A DNA stretch of 64,000 nucleotides from Distichodus sexfasciatus (lineage: Eukaryota; Chordata; Actinopteri; Characiformes; Distichodontidae), in the NCBI GenBank assembly GCA_032718565.1, contig JAVGVS010000010.1:3910318-3974317 (forward strand), written 5' to 3'. Shown piece by piece: positions 1-14,464 of this stretch. Below the pieces are notes generated by a model. The model saw nothing but the letters and a program-made list of their open reading frames with translations. It did no database searches and was not told the origin of the DNA. The first letter of the stretch is position 1, and each line of letters starts with the position of its first letter. The position numbers were made by a program, and so were the translations under genes.

Positions 1-57
1 GCGACCCGGGCATCGCTGTGAGGTGGCAGCGCTAACCACCGCGCCAGCATGCCGCCT
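1..57 (-). repeat. SINE-like family B, fragment cut by left edge
   Basis: This is the reverse complement of the family B head: cgctaaccaccgcgcc corresponds to ggcgcggtggttagcg. Family B has a Pol III A box (tggcgcagtgg), a B box (ggttcgatccc), a body with ctccggtttcctccc and caaaagcatgcaatatagg, and a gaatgaatga 3' end. Confidence 0.65.
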
Positions 58-1506
58 CAAAAAGTATAATAAAAATAATAAATGAAAAGTTGTACTTGTA
101 CTATTTTAGCAATGTAACGGTCTACATGACTACTTGCTTAGTACTCTTTTCCAACCCTGAATGTTGGGGGTGCTGCTTTAATTTGCTAAAATTTAAAAAG
201 CATTATAAAACAATAACTTAGCAAAATGCTGTCATGTGAAGATTAAGCGAAGTCACTTCCACTCTCGGCTCTGTCCTTTCTTGTGACCTCCACTGCACCG
301 CAGAAGGGAATATTTTTCCTAGCGTGCTAAATATTTAGCATAATGGCGGCGCGTAACAAGGCTGGAGAACAGACGGCGATTTCTTCTGATGGCTTTGCCC
401 TGTGAAAGAATGCAATTAGTCAGGAAAGCCCCGAGGTGTGGATATCAGCGTCCGATTCCAGGGCTTCTGAAAAGCCAGCGGAAGCCTGGCTACTGAGCAA
501 AACATTTATGTAGATTTATGACGGATTGCAAATGCACCACGTAATTTCCTCGCTGCCCTCCAGCAAGATCATATCACAAATCCTTTTTTTTCCTTGCCTG
601 AGTCATGTGTCATGTCACCGTGAGGTGGAACTTGGGCTCGAGCCCCGACTGGGAGAAAGTAAGCAGCGTTTGGTTTTAGCTGCCGCTTTTTCCTCTCCAA
701 CCCTTTCCAGAAATATCTCCCTCCTTCTGTCTGTCTCTCACCTCTCCTAGCAGCGTCACTAGTTAAAGGGCTCCTGTTTGCTTACTCTGCCTGTTTTCTT
801 CCTTCCCTACCTCCATCGCCCCCAGATCTCCAGTAGCCCTCTAGTGTTTTTAATCAATGGAGTTCAGCGGAGGACCCGGGGGAGCGAGGCATGGCGGGTG
901 AGGAGGTTAATGTGCTGGCAGTTTGAGATACGCTCGTGACATTTCAATCCAGCATCTGTTTTTATCTGGCCTGATTTAAAGGTGCCTGACAGTGTACTGT
1001 AGAGCAGCTCCTACACTGAGAGCTTTTTATTTTATGGAAATGTCTCCTCCAAGTGGAGTGCAAGCAAACTGCAGCTCCGGAACCGTACAACAAGTACCCT
1101 GTTTGATCTGAACACGATTTGATACGTGATGTGGATTAATACGTTCGGCGAGCTCTGATACACAGCGTGGTTTTCCGAGGCTCGCAAAACACCAAATTGC
1201 TCTACAGTTCACTTTTGGAATCCGACATGTACGGCCTGATGCGTGACTGCCAGTGGCGCAGCGTCGTTTGTTACGCCTGGCAAGAAGGCATGAAAGCATC
1301 TACAGAGGGGTGCTGAAAATTCCTGCTGAGGGGAGAAGATGAAAGGAGGAAGGAGAGATGAAAAAGCATGCAAAAGCACAATTATAAATAGCAGGTGGAA
1401 GATTGAAAAATTGGTGACACAAAAATAGACTCAGGACAAGAAGCTTCGCACACACACAAACACACACACACACACACACAAACAAAACAAAGGATACAGT
1501 TACACT

Positions 1507-1753
1507 GGGGCAGTTGGTAGCATAACGGTTAGTGTGTTCGTCCCATGATCAAAAGGTCGCGGTTTTGAATCTCATGGGGTACTCATGAGCAAGGTATCGT
1601 CCCCAAGCACTGCTCCCCAGGCAATGTCAGCTGTCCACTGCTCCTTCACAGATGGGTCAAATGCAGAGGTTACATTTCCTTGTGGTGCACTGTGTGCTGT
1701 GCTGTGCTGTGCTGTGTTCACAATGACAAATAATCACTCACAATCACTCACTT
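1507..1753 (+). repeat. SINE family A, near full length
   Basis: It starts with a tRNA-like head (ggggcagttggtagcataac, then a B-box-like region near ggttttgaatctc). A conserved body follows (gagcaaggta-c-gtccccaagcactgctccc, then a tctgctccttcacggatggg-like part) and an aatcactcac tail. At least five other copies or pieces in both orientations are listed below. The tail contains a short tgctg tandem. Confidence 0.75.
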
Positions 1754-2084
1754 TGCACATATATCTAAGAGATTATAAGTATGCGAGAAAGCATGGGGTC
1801 TAAGAGAAACCAAAGAGGTGTATTATAAGAGTTATGTGCAGCAGTGACAGTCGGACGGCTCCTTATATTTCATTTGAAATATATTCAATAAGCCCTGGTG
1901 GTCTTTTGGCACTTGGTGTAATTACCGGAGGGACAACAGGCACATTGTGAAAGGACTTGCAGCTTAAACGCTCGCTTCTCTTTCTTCCGGCTCGCCACTG
2001 ATCTTGTCTAAGAACGTCAATTATCAAGAAGGGAGAAGTGCGAAGGAGGGGAGAGAGGGAAGCTGAGAATGTGAGAGAATCAGA

Positions 2085-2120
<36 letters not shown>

Positions 2121-5100
2121 CTGCTTTAGTGAATACTAATGCAGCACTCTGTCTCTCAGCATTTTGGATTATATCTGTTATAGAAAACAGCTCTGGCTCG
2201 GTGGTGGGCCTTGGATCTGCATTTACAGTCGTAGTTGAGGTCTTCTTTTCTGCACCAGTGAATATTCTGGAGTCTGGACACATTACTCAAGCACAGGCAT
2301 TAAAGTGGGAGACATTAAGTAGGAGCATGGATATGCAAATATTTTTTTAGATATTTTAGTTGATTTACTTTAATAATAAATGATTTAGCATATACATATG
2401 GGTGTATGATTATTACATTGTTTTAGTTAGGAAAACAGTATTTCAGTCAAGTATCTCCTTAAGCATAACAGAGTAATCTCAGTCATGTATTCAGACACAT
2501 ATTTTTATTCAAATATGTATTTTTTAAAGCATTATTTTCTGTTTTCTGTTTATAAAAGACTCAGAGACTGTACTGGATTTGTGTCATATCCCCAGATATC
2601 CGAATCTACAACATCGGTATCGGTATCAGACATGTAAAAGTAGTATCATGCCATGTTTAGCATGGATAAGATGTAGTTCTGGAGGCAGGTCTGATACTAA
2701 CTAATTAACTAACTTACAACAAAGACAATTTAGATGATGTATTGATTATTGATATATACAGATGAAGTATTGATAAAAGCTGTAGTTTAGTTCTGAGCGC
2801 TCATGCTCTGTAAGTTCATCTGTACAAAGTTCTCCACTGACTTTTACACAACACACTTTTCCGACACTCTCTCTCAGGTGTTTCTGAGTTTCACATGATT
2901 GCCAATTTTAAGTTTTAATAATCAAGTCACATCTAAGAGAAGGTTTCATTGAAATACCTTCTCAAGATGCATGTAGTGCAACCACACCACACATATACAC
3001 ACACACACACACACAACTCTTTACAACTGTGGAGGATGGGGTGCAATAAATATTTCCAGCCTCCGTCAAAAAAACGTCTCCTTGATCTTCCTCTAAAGTA
3101 CAAAGAGCTTGGTAAACATCATGAAAAATTGAAAGGAGGAATCTCGGCTGCTTCGCTAATGTAGCAGATGCTGAGAGACCAAACACTGCTCAGGTCTCCC
3201 AGGAACCTTTCCCCCCCGGCGCCCGCTGCAAGATGCCACGCTTGTGCGTAAGCGACAATAGCCAAGCCTCTATATTTAGCATGCGGCATCAGGCATTAGC
3301 AAAAGCCAGTATCTGACTTGGAATCGAACAGGTGGTCATCTCTCTCACCTTGCTTTTGTTCTAGCTTTGATCCCGCTTTTGATTTATTAAGTTTGGCTCA
3401 TGTGTGATGACCCACCAGACCTCATTTTTTTAGTGGCTGTTCAACTGATGAAAGACAGCCAGTGAGAAAAATTACTTTTTGGCAGTTAATATAAATTGAA
3501 ATGACAAACGTATTCACACATGTGGAACACTGTGATGCACACTCAACTTGATGAAACTAGTCCTCTTGTTCTCTAGCCGCACGGATGGAGCTAACTGCGT
3601 CGTGCCTTTATTTGAAACACAAACCTTAATGCTTTAAGGCTTTAGTGATGAGAAGCGCTCACATTCCCATGCTTAATGTGATTGCGAATGCCATTTGGAA
3701 TACTAATTAGACTCTTCATATTCAAAGTAGAGTGAGCACTCCAGTCATCTCAAAAGATTAGCTATGACTGTTTAACCATAGCTAACCATAGTTAATGCTA
3801 AGCATGTTTGTTTGCATTCCGTGAGGGTTCAGCAGTGCTTCTTATATCTTCGGGATAGATGTCTGTATGGTGTGTATTCAAGAATGCTATACGGCGTACT
3901 GTGTAAGATGTTTTGCATATTCTGAATTCATATCCACGCTGACGCATAAGGGTGCACAAAGACCGGTCTGTGTTCACATCAGTTCTTTAGATGAATATAC
4001 ATGTGACGAATATGATATGCATAGAGGTAAAGTTGTGTTATTCAGTGGTCATATTTCATATTGCAAATAGATGAATGCAGAACGACCTGGTCTCTCGGAA
4101 CTGTCATTCATCTGAGGTGCTTAGCTTACATATAAGAGAGCTAATGCATGCAAATATTCAAGGAGTGTGTGGAAGAGAAATATTTTGAGCCTCTGGCTGT
4201 ATTATTTCAGTCATTTCAGACTGACCATGTCCAGTCGTGGTCTCCAAATCCATAGTTTATTTGCCTCTTTAAAAACATGCTTTGCGATTTCTCTAGATTT
4301 CGTTTTAATATTTGCACATGCCTTTTGTAATCCACCATTTTTTCACCATTAATCCACCATAAGCACCTGCATATGATAATCTAATGTGTGGTCGTTTTTT
4401 CAGATGCCTTATCAGTTTAGTAAACGACTTCAAAAGACCAGTAAGGTTCGTGTAATGACCTCAGTGGGCTCCACTTTGCACACTTTCCTTTAACCGTCTT
4501 CAGAACGCCGCAGGACATCCCTTACTCATAGCCCTGTCCTGTTGATCTCATTGTGTGCCCAGTGTTTGGCTTGAGGTTATAACACATTATATTATTCACT
4601 TTCTTGCAAGATGTCCTCTCATTTGTGCAAGCGCACACACACAGACACGCTCTCCCACAAACCATGCCTTTTTAGCTTATTTTGAATGCATGCTGGGATC
4701 AGACAGCCCCGAAGCCTTCGCACGGATCCAGCTGCTGGTATCCCACACGCCCTTCACACATTTACCAGATACGGTTGAAGATCAGGCCCAAACACAAACA
4801 TGTAGGCGTGTGTGTGTGTGTGTGTGGTAGTAAATCATTACTGCTCAACACCCACAAAAGGCTGCTTGTCAAATGAGGCAATGTGTCTTGGCGGATGAGT
4901 GTCTGTGAAATTTATGGCATCTTATGAACTGGTGATAAATCTGATTTATATCTGATTTCTAAAGTAATGTTGTGTTAATAAAGGATCCAGTGAACATTTA
5001 TACTTGGATGTGGTTAATTAAAGTGTGTTCAGCTATTGCGTTTAACATTATTTAATGAAGAAACTTTACAGTGTATCAACAGCCATTCTTAAGGAGAAAT

Positions 5101-8100
5101 TTGTTCTTAAAACACAGTTTTATTAAGATTCTGACATTCATGATTGTTTTCTTATATAAGATTTGTTCCTAGGGAAAAACAGAATCTACAGCTCCAGAAG
5201 AGAATTTATATGCAACTTTTATTGCATGCATGTTTGTATTATAGGTACAACCAATGCATGACAGGTCCGAGTTTTAAACTCTTAACACATAGTGAGGTAT
5301 CTGGGAAAACGATGGTATACGATTCCGTGCATTTTTGTCTTTCATTTACGCAAAAACAGAGGTTTAATTCACAGAAAATGATTATTTTTGTGACCTCTGG
5401 GAAAAAGTGGAAATTTAGGAAAACTCTGTCTTCATGTCTGTATATAGACAGAGGAAAATGGAGTTTTAAGTTCACAGTATGCAACAGAAAATGCATTAGC
5501 TTCAGGTGCGTGGCAGGAACAGGAAGTCGTGTCAATCGTTGTTTTGTCTTTTTCAGGATTTTGATTGGCTAACATGGTTTTATGCTTCTTGTTACACTAC
5601 CGCCTATAAGTTTGTTATGCTCATAATAGCTCTTGACAGCATATTTCGTGTAAATCAGCGTTTCTCAATTCCAGTTCTTGCTGACCACTGCTCTGTACAG
5701 ATTCAGTATTTCCTGAACCGCGGCACGCTGATCCTACGTTGCTAATTAGCTAATCAGTAGCATCAGAAAACTCAAATCTGTGTAATGCGGTGGTCCTCTA
5801 GGACTTAAGGAATGCTGGTGCAAATGTATACTTTTTGGATAACATTCTGGTGTGAACAAGGATATATATATATATTATTGAAAACGGAGAGGGGGAACAC
5901 AACCATGGCCTTAGAACACAACCATGTTAGACATCTAACCACTCAAACATATGTTACATGTCTACTGTGGAAAAACAGCGATAGTGAATAAATGTAGTGA
6001 TCGCTGAAGTTAATGCAAGCCAGCACCTCATTAGAGTGAACTATTGTTATGTAGATCAACAACATGGAAGATTATAAAACTTTCATGTATTTACACGTAT
6101 TCTGGCCAGTTACTAATGAGTGTGAGGCGTCCGGACTTGAATAATAAACATTCCCGTAATAAAGTTCCTTCATGTTTTTGTAAAAGATTCGATAATGAAT
6201 GAACATCAGCATAAACAGATGAAGATTTAAGGACTCAAATAGGACAGACCTCAATAAGTCCTTATCATAGCAGCACTGGTTTCCCCACTGTTCGGCTGAA
6301 CAGATGCAGAGGTTTTACCCTGCCAGTTCACAGACCTTCACAAACATTTGCTTTGCCGCCACGACAAACTGATTTTTATCGGGTGTAACAGGACTTACCA
6401 CGCTTGAAAAGGGCACCGTCTTCAGTTTTTCTCTACTACTTTTTCCAGACAGTTTTAAATGGCAAATACAGTCCTTCAACAAATTTGACATTGTGAAAGT
6501 AAGTGGGTTCAAGCATAATTAACTGGTGCTGCAGAAGAAGAATCGTTGGATCCGTCAGTCAAATGTGAAAAAAACTCTGACTTGCCTTAGCTGAACACAC
6601 ATCAGAATCAAGTGCAATATCTGTAAATGCAAGGAAGCTTCAGATTTATCAATGCTCTCATTATTAATATAGTATTTTTGCAATTTTGCAAAGTGATGTC
6701 TAGAAATCAGAAAATTTACTGAACCACAAAAATCATCCCACAAAAGATGGAAGCTCATTTTCTGATTTTCATTTTAGTCTTACTTGTGAAGTTTGGTACA
6801 TCCAGAAGACTTTTGAAGTCTATATTCTTAATTATATAAAAACATTAAACCTATATTCCAAAAATATTCAGAGGTATACGGTTTCTCTCATTATCCATTT
6901 CAATGTTCTGGTATTCAGATTCAAATCTGTAACATTGAAACTCAAGAAAGCCTAGTTAATTAGCTCATGGTTTGAATCAGAAGTGTCAAGAACAGAAAGA
7001 ACACTGAAATGTTCAAAGCAGGAGTCCTCAAGGACCAGGACTGTAAAATTTTGCCTCTGTACCATTTTTAAAAATCCTTATTTTAGTTATGTAGTCCTGT
7101 ATTCTCCAGTAAGGTCTACATTAAGATGAGGTTGCACACAGTATCCTAAGCTGAAGTGGGGTTTTGAGCATGCTCAATGATTTATCAGTATGTTGGATTT
7201 ATGAGGTTTCTTTACATTTGCATGACTGAGGTCAAGTTCATTGAAGGGCAAGAAGTCAGCAAAAGAATTTAAAGTTTTAAGTTCCAGCCCTCAGGCTATT
7301 CCAGAAGTCAGTCTAAAGCCAGAGCTCCTTGCTTTGCCCTCCTCATGGCTGCAGAACACAAACATCTAGTAGTATCAGTAGAAATGGAACACCACGTTTA
7401 GTAATGACACAGTTACAGAGAAGTGTTGTGCCAATTTATACAAGGACTTGGAGTTAGATGGTTTAACAGACAGTTGCCCACAAATGTTCCAAGAAGGATC
7501 ATATTGTTACTTCAAGATAGAAAAACTCATTTCTCTGAGGCTGTTGTGTTGCCATTTATGTAACCCTTGATCAAACGCTTTTGACCCACAGAGAGGATTT
7601 CTTTTCTACCATTTTTTAAACCTTAACAGGCCATTTTAAGCACAGCTTTTTCCCTGAAACCAATGTTCGCCGACGACTGCAGCAGATCAAATACAAGCTC
7701 ATCAGAAATTTGCTGATGCATTAGCAGCAAATCTCAAGTATATTGATGTATTATATTATTCAGTCCCTGCAAGATTTCATGGGCCTTTGTTGAGATTGTT
7801 GAGGCCTAAAATGCTTGATTTTGCTGCAGCTTTAAAAAAAATTGCACTGAAAGTTGCAGTGTTTTAGGCGTTTGTTACAATAAAATTGAGGGAGAAAAAT
7901 GTGCGATTTTGTCCCCCTTTATAATGATTCATTAACAATTAATTAAAATACAGGGAACAAAACCACTATTATTTATTTACTATTAATCATTTAGTTATTT
8001 TTGAAGGTAAATGTTTTTATAATACACATTTCCTGCATCTTCGATATGTAGCAAGGAAGTGAGTTTGCTGAAGTATGACAACGTTTTGCGAGAGATGACA

Positions 8101-8159
8101 ATGATTTGTCAAAAATTGCAGAAAAGTTGTAGTAATTGGTCAAAATTGCACAGTAGTAA

Positions 8160-8352
8160 TGAACACACCACAGCACAGCACTCAGTGCATCACAACGAAA
8201 TGTAACGTCTGCATTTGACCCATCCGTGAGGGAGCAGTGGGCAGCTGACATGGGCAGCGCCCAGGGAGCAGTGCTTGGGGATGGTAACTTGCTCATGAGT
8301 ACCTCAGTGGTACCTTTAAACCGGAGACCTTCTGTTTACGGGGCTAAGTGTT
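8160..8352 (-). repeat. SINE family A, reverse copy
   Basis: This is the reverse complement of the family A body (gggagcagtgcttggggat, ttgctcatgagtacc) and its diverged head. It lies 220 bases from a forward copy at 8572, so the two could form a foldback. Confidence 0.7.
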
Positions 8353-8571
8353 ACAGGGCTGATGCAATCACGTAATAATCACTCACTTTCACTACTAATC
8401 AAACACCTTCAATGGGATCATGAATATCGTGAACTACTCAAGCCACTGTGTCCAGTTAAAATTTCCTTGCCAGGGTTTTACAGGTAGTAAGTCATTTTAT
8501 AAACCCTTTAAAATCTTGAGAATACAGTACATTGGGTCTTTCGTAGCGTAAACATACATTTAATACAGTGA

Positions 8572-8802
8572 GGGGGCAGTTTGGGCTAGTTGGTAGTCTA
8601 ACGGTTAGGTTGATGGTTCAAAGCTGGGACCAGTAAAGGTACTCATGAGCAAGGAACCGTCCCCAAGCACTGCTCCCTGGGTGCTACCAACATAAGCTGC
8701 CCACTACTCCTTCACGGATGGATCAGATGCAGAGGTCATATTTGTTATATTTTAGGTGCACTGTGTGCTGTGTTCACAATGACAAATAATCTCTCACTTT
8801 CA
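8572..8802 (+). repeat. SINE family A copy
   Basis: Head gggctagttggtagtctaac, body gagcaaggaaccgtccccaa and tail gacaaataatctctcac are all recognisable. A few substitutions and indels show it is an old copy. Confidence 0.75.
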
Positions 8803-9958
8803 GTGTAATGAATTGTTTAATACTCTGGTTACTGATGTTAACATTATCAAACCCATTTTGGAAATGTAGCTATTGTGAACTTTAAGTATTTAAGCCAAAC
8901 AGTGTGATTCTAACATACTCATAATTTAATATTTAATGCATCAATCATCACATTTTAAAATTGTATGCATTAAAATAAACATTCAAAATTCCAAAAATGA
9001 ACAAGAAAAAGCTAAACCAAATCTATGCTACACTGTAGTCTCACCAAACACTCTATGTTTTCTCATTTACACAGGACAAGAATATGCCTGAAGATCAGAA
9101 TTCCAGTAAATGACAAATATTTATGAGCTTTCTCTTCAGGAGAGGTGGCGCTGACGGTACAACATTCTTTCTGGATAAAAAAGGTTTATCATTTTAATCA
9201 GAGATTAATTTTAAGGATTTTTTTAAACTACTTAATATAAAGCAGAACTGCCTATTGTCATGATAAAATGACTTATCGGAATCCTACTTAAAACATGCGA
9301 AACCATTCTACCATTCAGCACCACAGACCACCAGCCCACTGCCGCACTCTCAAGTTCTTTTAAAGCCACGCCAGGGACAACTACTTAACAGTCTGCTCGA
9401 TGGGATCAATAGCAGGAAAAAAATCAATGATGCCTTGATCCTGTGCACAGTTGGATTCTCCTGGAGATAAAGAGAGTAAATCCTTTCCCTCTGGAACCCG
9501 CACCGTGCAGTAAAATCTGAGAGAACAACAGCCTCATAAATCAGACGCTCTTACAGCGGCAAGCGAGATGGCGCTTCCTCCCAGACTCGATGTGCTTTTA
9601 GAGTTTTTGTGCTTGAGTTCAAGTATATGCCCATGTGTTGGATTTACATAATTAACAACGTTGCCATTGATTTATTTCAAGCATTAAATAATGAAATGAA
9701 AGACATTTTAAATACTTAATACGCTACTTTCATTTTCACCGGTTAGATGAACTTAATAAAACACTCCCACACACACACACACACTTGGAAAACACACTCC
9801 TTCATCATGTTTTCTCTGTCCATCGACCCTGCCGATGCACTGTTTACCCTTTTCTCTCTGGAGTATGTTGGGATGTCCCATTCTCTTGCTGCTTTTGTCA
9901 CGGTGATTACATAGCGGCTTTGATCAGCTGCTGACAGGTGTGGCGATGGTGTCAGGGC

Positions 9959-9962
<4 letters not shown>

Positions 9963-10005
<43 letters not shown>
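9963..10005. repeat. GT microsatellite
   Basis: An uninterrupted GT run of more than 20 units, potentially Z-DNA forming and probably polymorphic in length. Confidence 0.9.
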
Positions 10006-10006
<1 letters not shown>

Positions 10007-10907
10007 CTAGGCCACGCTTGCGTCTTAACACCGGAGTGTCCCAGATCCATCCAGAGCTCCGGAGGAAATACCAACTCCTTTAACAGATTCGGCTGTTTAC
10101 TCCTGTACCAGGCCCATAACCACTCTGATTGAATCACGGTGTGGATTGGATGTGTCTGTGCACTTTTACCAAGTTTGTATGAGAGATGGCATGACTGTAA
10201 AAATAATGATTAATAATTAATTAGTGATTGCTACAGGTCATTTGAGAAGTCCGTTTTAACCACAATGTTGAAGTTAGAAGCGCAATACTGTTCTGTTTTT
10301 TTAAACAGTACCTTTGATATTTGAAACAAAAGTCTTTTTAAGGGTTTACGGGTCTGTTAACACGTAAACGAGTAAACTTTAGTTTTCTTAAAACAATGAG
10401 GTGTTTAGTTCTATTGTGCATGTGCCTTTATGGGCCTGTGTCCACCAAACATTTTTTTCACGCTGAGAGCAGTCAAAACCTCACTTCCACGGTGCTTTCT
10501 CGGCGCATCTCTCAGTGCTTGTTGCTGCTAAGTTTCGGAAAGCATCATCAGGCACTTCTGCGTTGATTCCTATTTCCTATGTATTCTAGTGTGTACAGAG
10601 ATTTTTTTAACCGAATGTTGTGTAAATGCAATAAAAAAAATATATAAAAATATCTGCATACATGTAAACAGGACCTAAGTCTTTACGTTCTACAGCTGAG
10701 GCATTTAAAAACTCTAAGAAGAGTAGCATGGCAATGGCAATACAAAAACACAACATAATCTCTATGTATAACTCAAGGCTATCCCTTAAAACTACATGTA
10801 AATAACTGTTGCTTTCATTAGAGTTACAGTTCCCATAGTGCCTTTTGGTACAGCAGATGAGACCCAGGTATAGTGTCTTCCATATAGGCCAAGATATATT
10901 TTGATGA

Positions 10908-11030
10908 CTGCGGTGTGTTGGCGCCTGCCCAGGGTTGGTCCCCGCTATGCACCCGTAGTTCCTGGGATAGGCCCCGGTCCCCGCAACCCTGATAGAGACT
11001 AAGCGGTTTGGATAATGAATGAATTGGTTT
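10908..11030 (+). repeat. Family B, 3' end only
   Basis: The typical 3' third is present (gttggcgcctgcccagggtt, gataggccccggtccccgca, taagcggtttggataatgaa). The head is absent. Confidence 0.7.
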
Positions 11031-12348
11031 TGCATTCTCTGAACAGAAATCTGCCTGTAAATCTGTGTGTGTGTGTGTGTGTAATATATGTGTGTAATGT
11101 GTGTACTGTTATATGGCAATAATTAGTAAATACTAGAAAACTGTAACTCTTAAGCTTGTATTACTTATTCATTGTCATAGTATTCTCATTAGTGATTTTA
11201 AATTCTAATCTTGCATTACATTGGTTGTAGAATCCTGACTTTTGCCAGGTTTTCATTCTTGCTGTTCATTTATTTTATGCATGTCACATAAATATGCCAC
11301 TTTGGCTATGAACTTAGATTTTTATAGCATTTGCCATGCATTCTTCATAAATTCTAAAGCCCACCTGCCCTTAAAAATCAAATGGAAAAATTCTCAGTTA
11401 AAACCTGGAATCTTTTCCCACCTGCTTGCCAAGCTGCATTAACGGACACCCATGATGTGAACTACATTTCTTTCATCCTAACAGATTAATTATACTGTAT
11501 TAATTATGCAGATTAATTATGCTATAATGAAAGCCCCTGCCATTACTTACAGTCTTGTCAGAGTTTATAGTGCACAGGTCTTTTAATGAAGGCAAAGTAG
11601 AACACATCTCAGAGGTTTTTTTTAATGTTTCCTTCATCTCTCCCGTCTGTTTGACCTTCCATTTATCTGCACGCTAAACTCTTCTGCTGGGAGCCCAGCT
11701 GGTGCTAACCTTCTGAATGACCTCTTAGCATCTGAGCTCAGTCTCCAGCCCACTGTACACACAGCAGCCGAGCACAGCAACAGCCAAATGACCAATTTCA
11801 CAAGAACAGTGCTGCATGTGTGTAAGAATTCCAATGAGCAGATTATATACGTGGAAGTGCACATGGTAGGGTAAAATGATTTTTTTGGAAATTATCTATA
11901 CATTTTCAGATTCACGAGATTCCGCCTCCACTAAACACAGGCACATTTTCTCTCTTTTTTTGGATATATTTTCTATGTATTTGTGAGTTTGAGCATCAGG
12001 GAAGGGCGAATGATGAATCACGGAAGGACGATATAAATGCATCCAATATTTATTTAAATAAAATAGAAAGTAACAACCAAGAAGAATGCTCAAAAATGTC
12101 GATGCTCCCAAAAGATTAAGTAGCATCTGTAGAGAGCAGTTAACTCTTGCATGCATTCATTTTGATTTAAAAGCAGAATTAAAAGATATCAAGAGCCGAC
12201 CACTCAAGAGAACTTAAGTGGAGTTTAAGTTTGGGTGATTTGGGTTTAACTTATCCACTGTAGTCCTACTGTTGAGGTTCATACTTGAACATTCATGTTG
12301 TCTCACCAATTCTGTATAACTTAAAGCCTGGCTCTCTCCCCCTCTCTC

Positions 12349-12383
<35 letters not shown>

Positions 12384-13762
12384 GTCTCTCCAGGGCCCGT
12401 GGTTTTCCTTCATTTACTCTCATTTACTGAAGTTCCAGTGGATGGCTCTGCGTAAGACAGGACTTTAATGAAAAGCTTTGTCTCCTGGTGCACAAATGCA
12501 CCACGCGACAAATCCACTGCCATGCCAGCAGGCGCACGCCATCAAAATCATTTCAAACACATGCCCCGGGTTTATTTAATTATGAGACGGTTCAATTAAA
12601 CTAAAAGCCTTCATTTTTCTCTCCCTCGCAGGGTTGTTGAGACCATGTTTGATATCGGTGAAGTCAGACACCTTGCACGGAGCAGGAGGCTGCACACCCG
12701 TTTTTACAAAAAAATGTGATGTTTTTGTTCCAACTGGGAGTTTTGCATTATTTTGCCTGAAGGAAGTATGTTTGTATCATCTAAACTGCTTCTTCTGAAG
12801 TGGCTCACTGCATTGGCATGAAGTGTATGGTTTGAGTTTTTTTGTCTTTTCTATTTGCCCAGCAATGCCTTCTCACAAGACAGGCTGAAGTGTGAACATT
12901 GTTCTTATATATAAGCCTTAAGTAACAATACATTATCTTTAAATTTTGTGATTAGCATCCACTAGTCACAGACACATTTATCAAGATATTTTATTTTCAT
13001 GTAATCTGTTTATTTAACTGTACCAGGGTACATTGCACTATATATAGTATTTGTATAACTATAAAAAATAAAGAATCAAACTGTTCTCCACAAAGCCAAG
13101 CTGCTGTTCATTACTAGCCATGCCAGAACAAACTGGTGCCATACACAAAGTCACCAAAACTTATATATAATGCTGGAAAAAGAAAAATAAGATTTTAAAC
13201 ATGAAGGAGGATCTACCATCTCTTGTGAATCGCAGAGGTATAGAAAATATATAGAATATATTCATAATGTATAGTTGTGAGGTGTCATCCCGAATCCAGA
13301 ATGGAATCTGCCCAACCAAACAGACTTTCTGATCTGGACTTCCATTTGGGATTTTTGCAAAGATCTTAGATTATCAGATTCACCTGAGATTTAACCATGC
13401 CTATGACTTCCTGTATTTAAAGAACAATGTTTTAGTTGATTTTTTGCTAAGTATTGCTACTCTCTTAGAAAAGATGTGCTAAAATGGACACAAATCAAAT
13501 TCATTTTTCAAATTGATTTTTGAGACATCTATAATATTAAAACATGTGCTGTCCTTGGTTACACCTATTGTGTTGAATGCTGTGAACAAATGCACATGTT
13601 GTGTACATTTTTAAAATACACACAACTATTTTTTCCAACACACTTTTATTAAACATATGCACAAAATGTGTAAACTAAAGTACTAATTTGTATAATTCTT
13701 CTAAATATTCGTTCTAAGAGTGTATGTCTTAATCTGCATGTCAAGCTTTTTCTGTTCTTTTC

Positions 13763-13904
13763 TGGAGCACTGGGCAGCTGACATGGGCAGTGTCTGGGAA
13801 GCAGTACTTAGGGACAATACCTTGCTCATGAGTACCTTTACCGATCCGGGACTTGAACAGGTGATCTTCTGATCACGGGGCCAACTCCCTAACCCACTGC
13901 TGTC
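13763..13904 (-). repeat. SINE family A, tail-truncated reverse copy
   Basis: It matches the reverse complement of the head and body (gggcagctgacatgggcag, ttgctcatgagtacc, cacggggccaactccctaac). The gtgctgtg-type 3' tail is missing. Confidence 0.65.
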
Positions 13905-14162
13905 TTTTTTCTTTTCTCTTTTGCATCATTTGTGTACTGTCTCTACTGATTTTGAAATGTGCCTGGTTCACAACTGTTTCAAATTTTGTAAAGCCCTTCA
14001 GGAAATAAAGACTGTGCTTGACATAGCCTGCGTTTGGGTCCACAGAGTAATCATTACAGTAGTAATGGATTAATGATGATTTTTGTATGTTAAATATTTT
14101 CCACACAACATATTTCAGTATTTCATAATAATTACCACACCTATTCACAATCTGAATTGCTT

Positions 14163-14464
14163 AATCACAATCAGGGTAACGAGGACTGGAGTCCCTCAAG
14201 CAAAGCGGGGACCAACCCTGCGTGGGTGTCAACTCACTGCAGAGCAAACACACTCACATTGACACCTACGGAGTCACCAGTCAGCCTAAACAGTTTGCTT
14301 TGGGGAAGGAAACTGAAGTGCCTGGGGAAAACCTACCAGAATAAGGGGAGAACACACAAGAACACAAGAACTCACAGCAAGACCCCGCGGCTGACCCAGG
14401 GATTGAACCCAGAACCTGCTTACTGTGAGGGAACAGCACTAACCACCACACTATCGTGCCACCT
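14163..14464 (-). repeat. Family B, reverse copy
   Basis: The reverse-complement body and head are seen (gggattgaacccagaacctg for the B box, cagcactaaccaccacacta for the A box). It is degenerate in the middle. Confidence 0.7.

Noticed and set aside
1507..1600. Possible tRNA gene
   Set aside because: A- and B-box-like sequences are part of a multi-copy SINE head. No clean cloverleaf was evident, and the SINE body follows directly.
5144..5572. 142-codon frame
   Set aside because: It begins in a repeat also present near 49510. The composition is like translated AT-rich non-coding DNA.
10607..11119. 170-codon reverse-strand frame
   Set aside because: Part of it is the reverse complement of a family B SINE end and a TG repeat. 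The remainder has no recognisable protein features.
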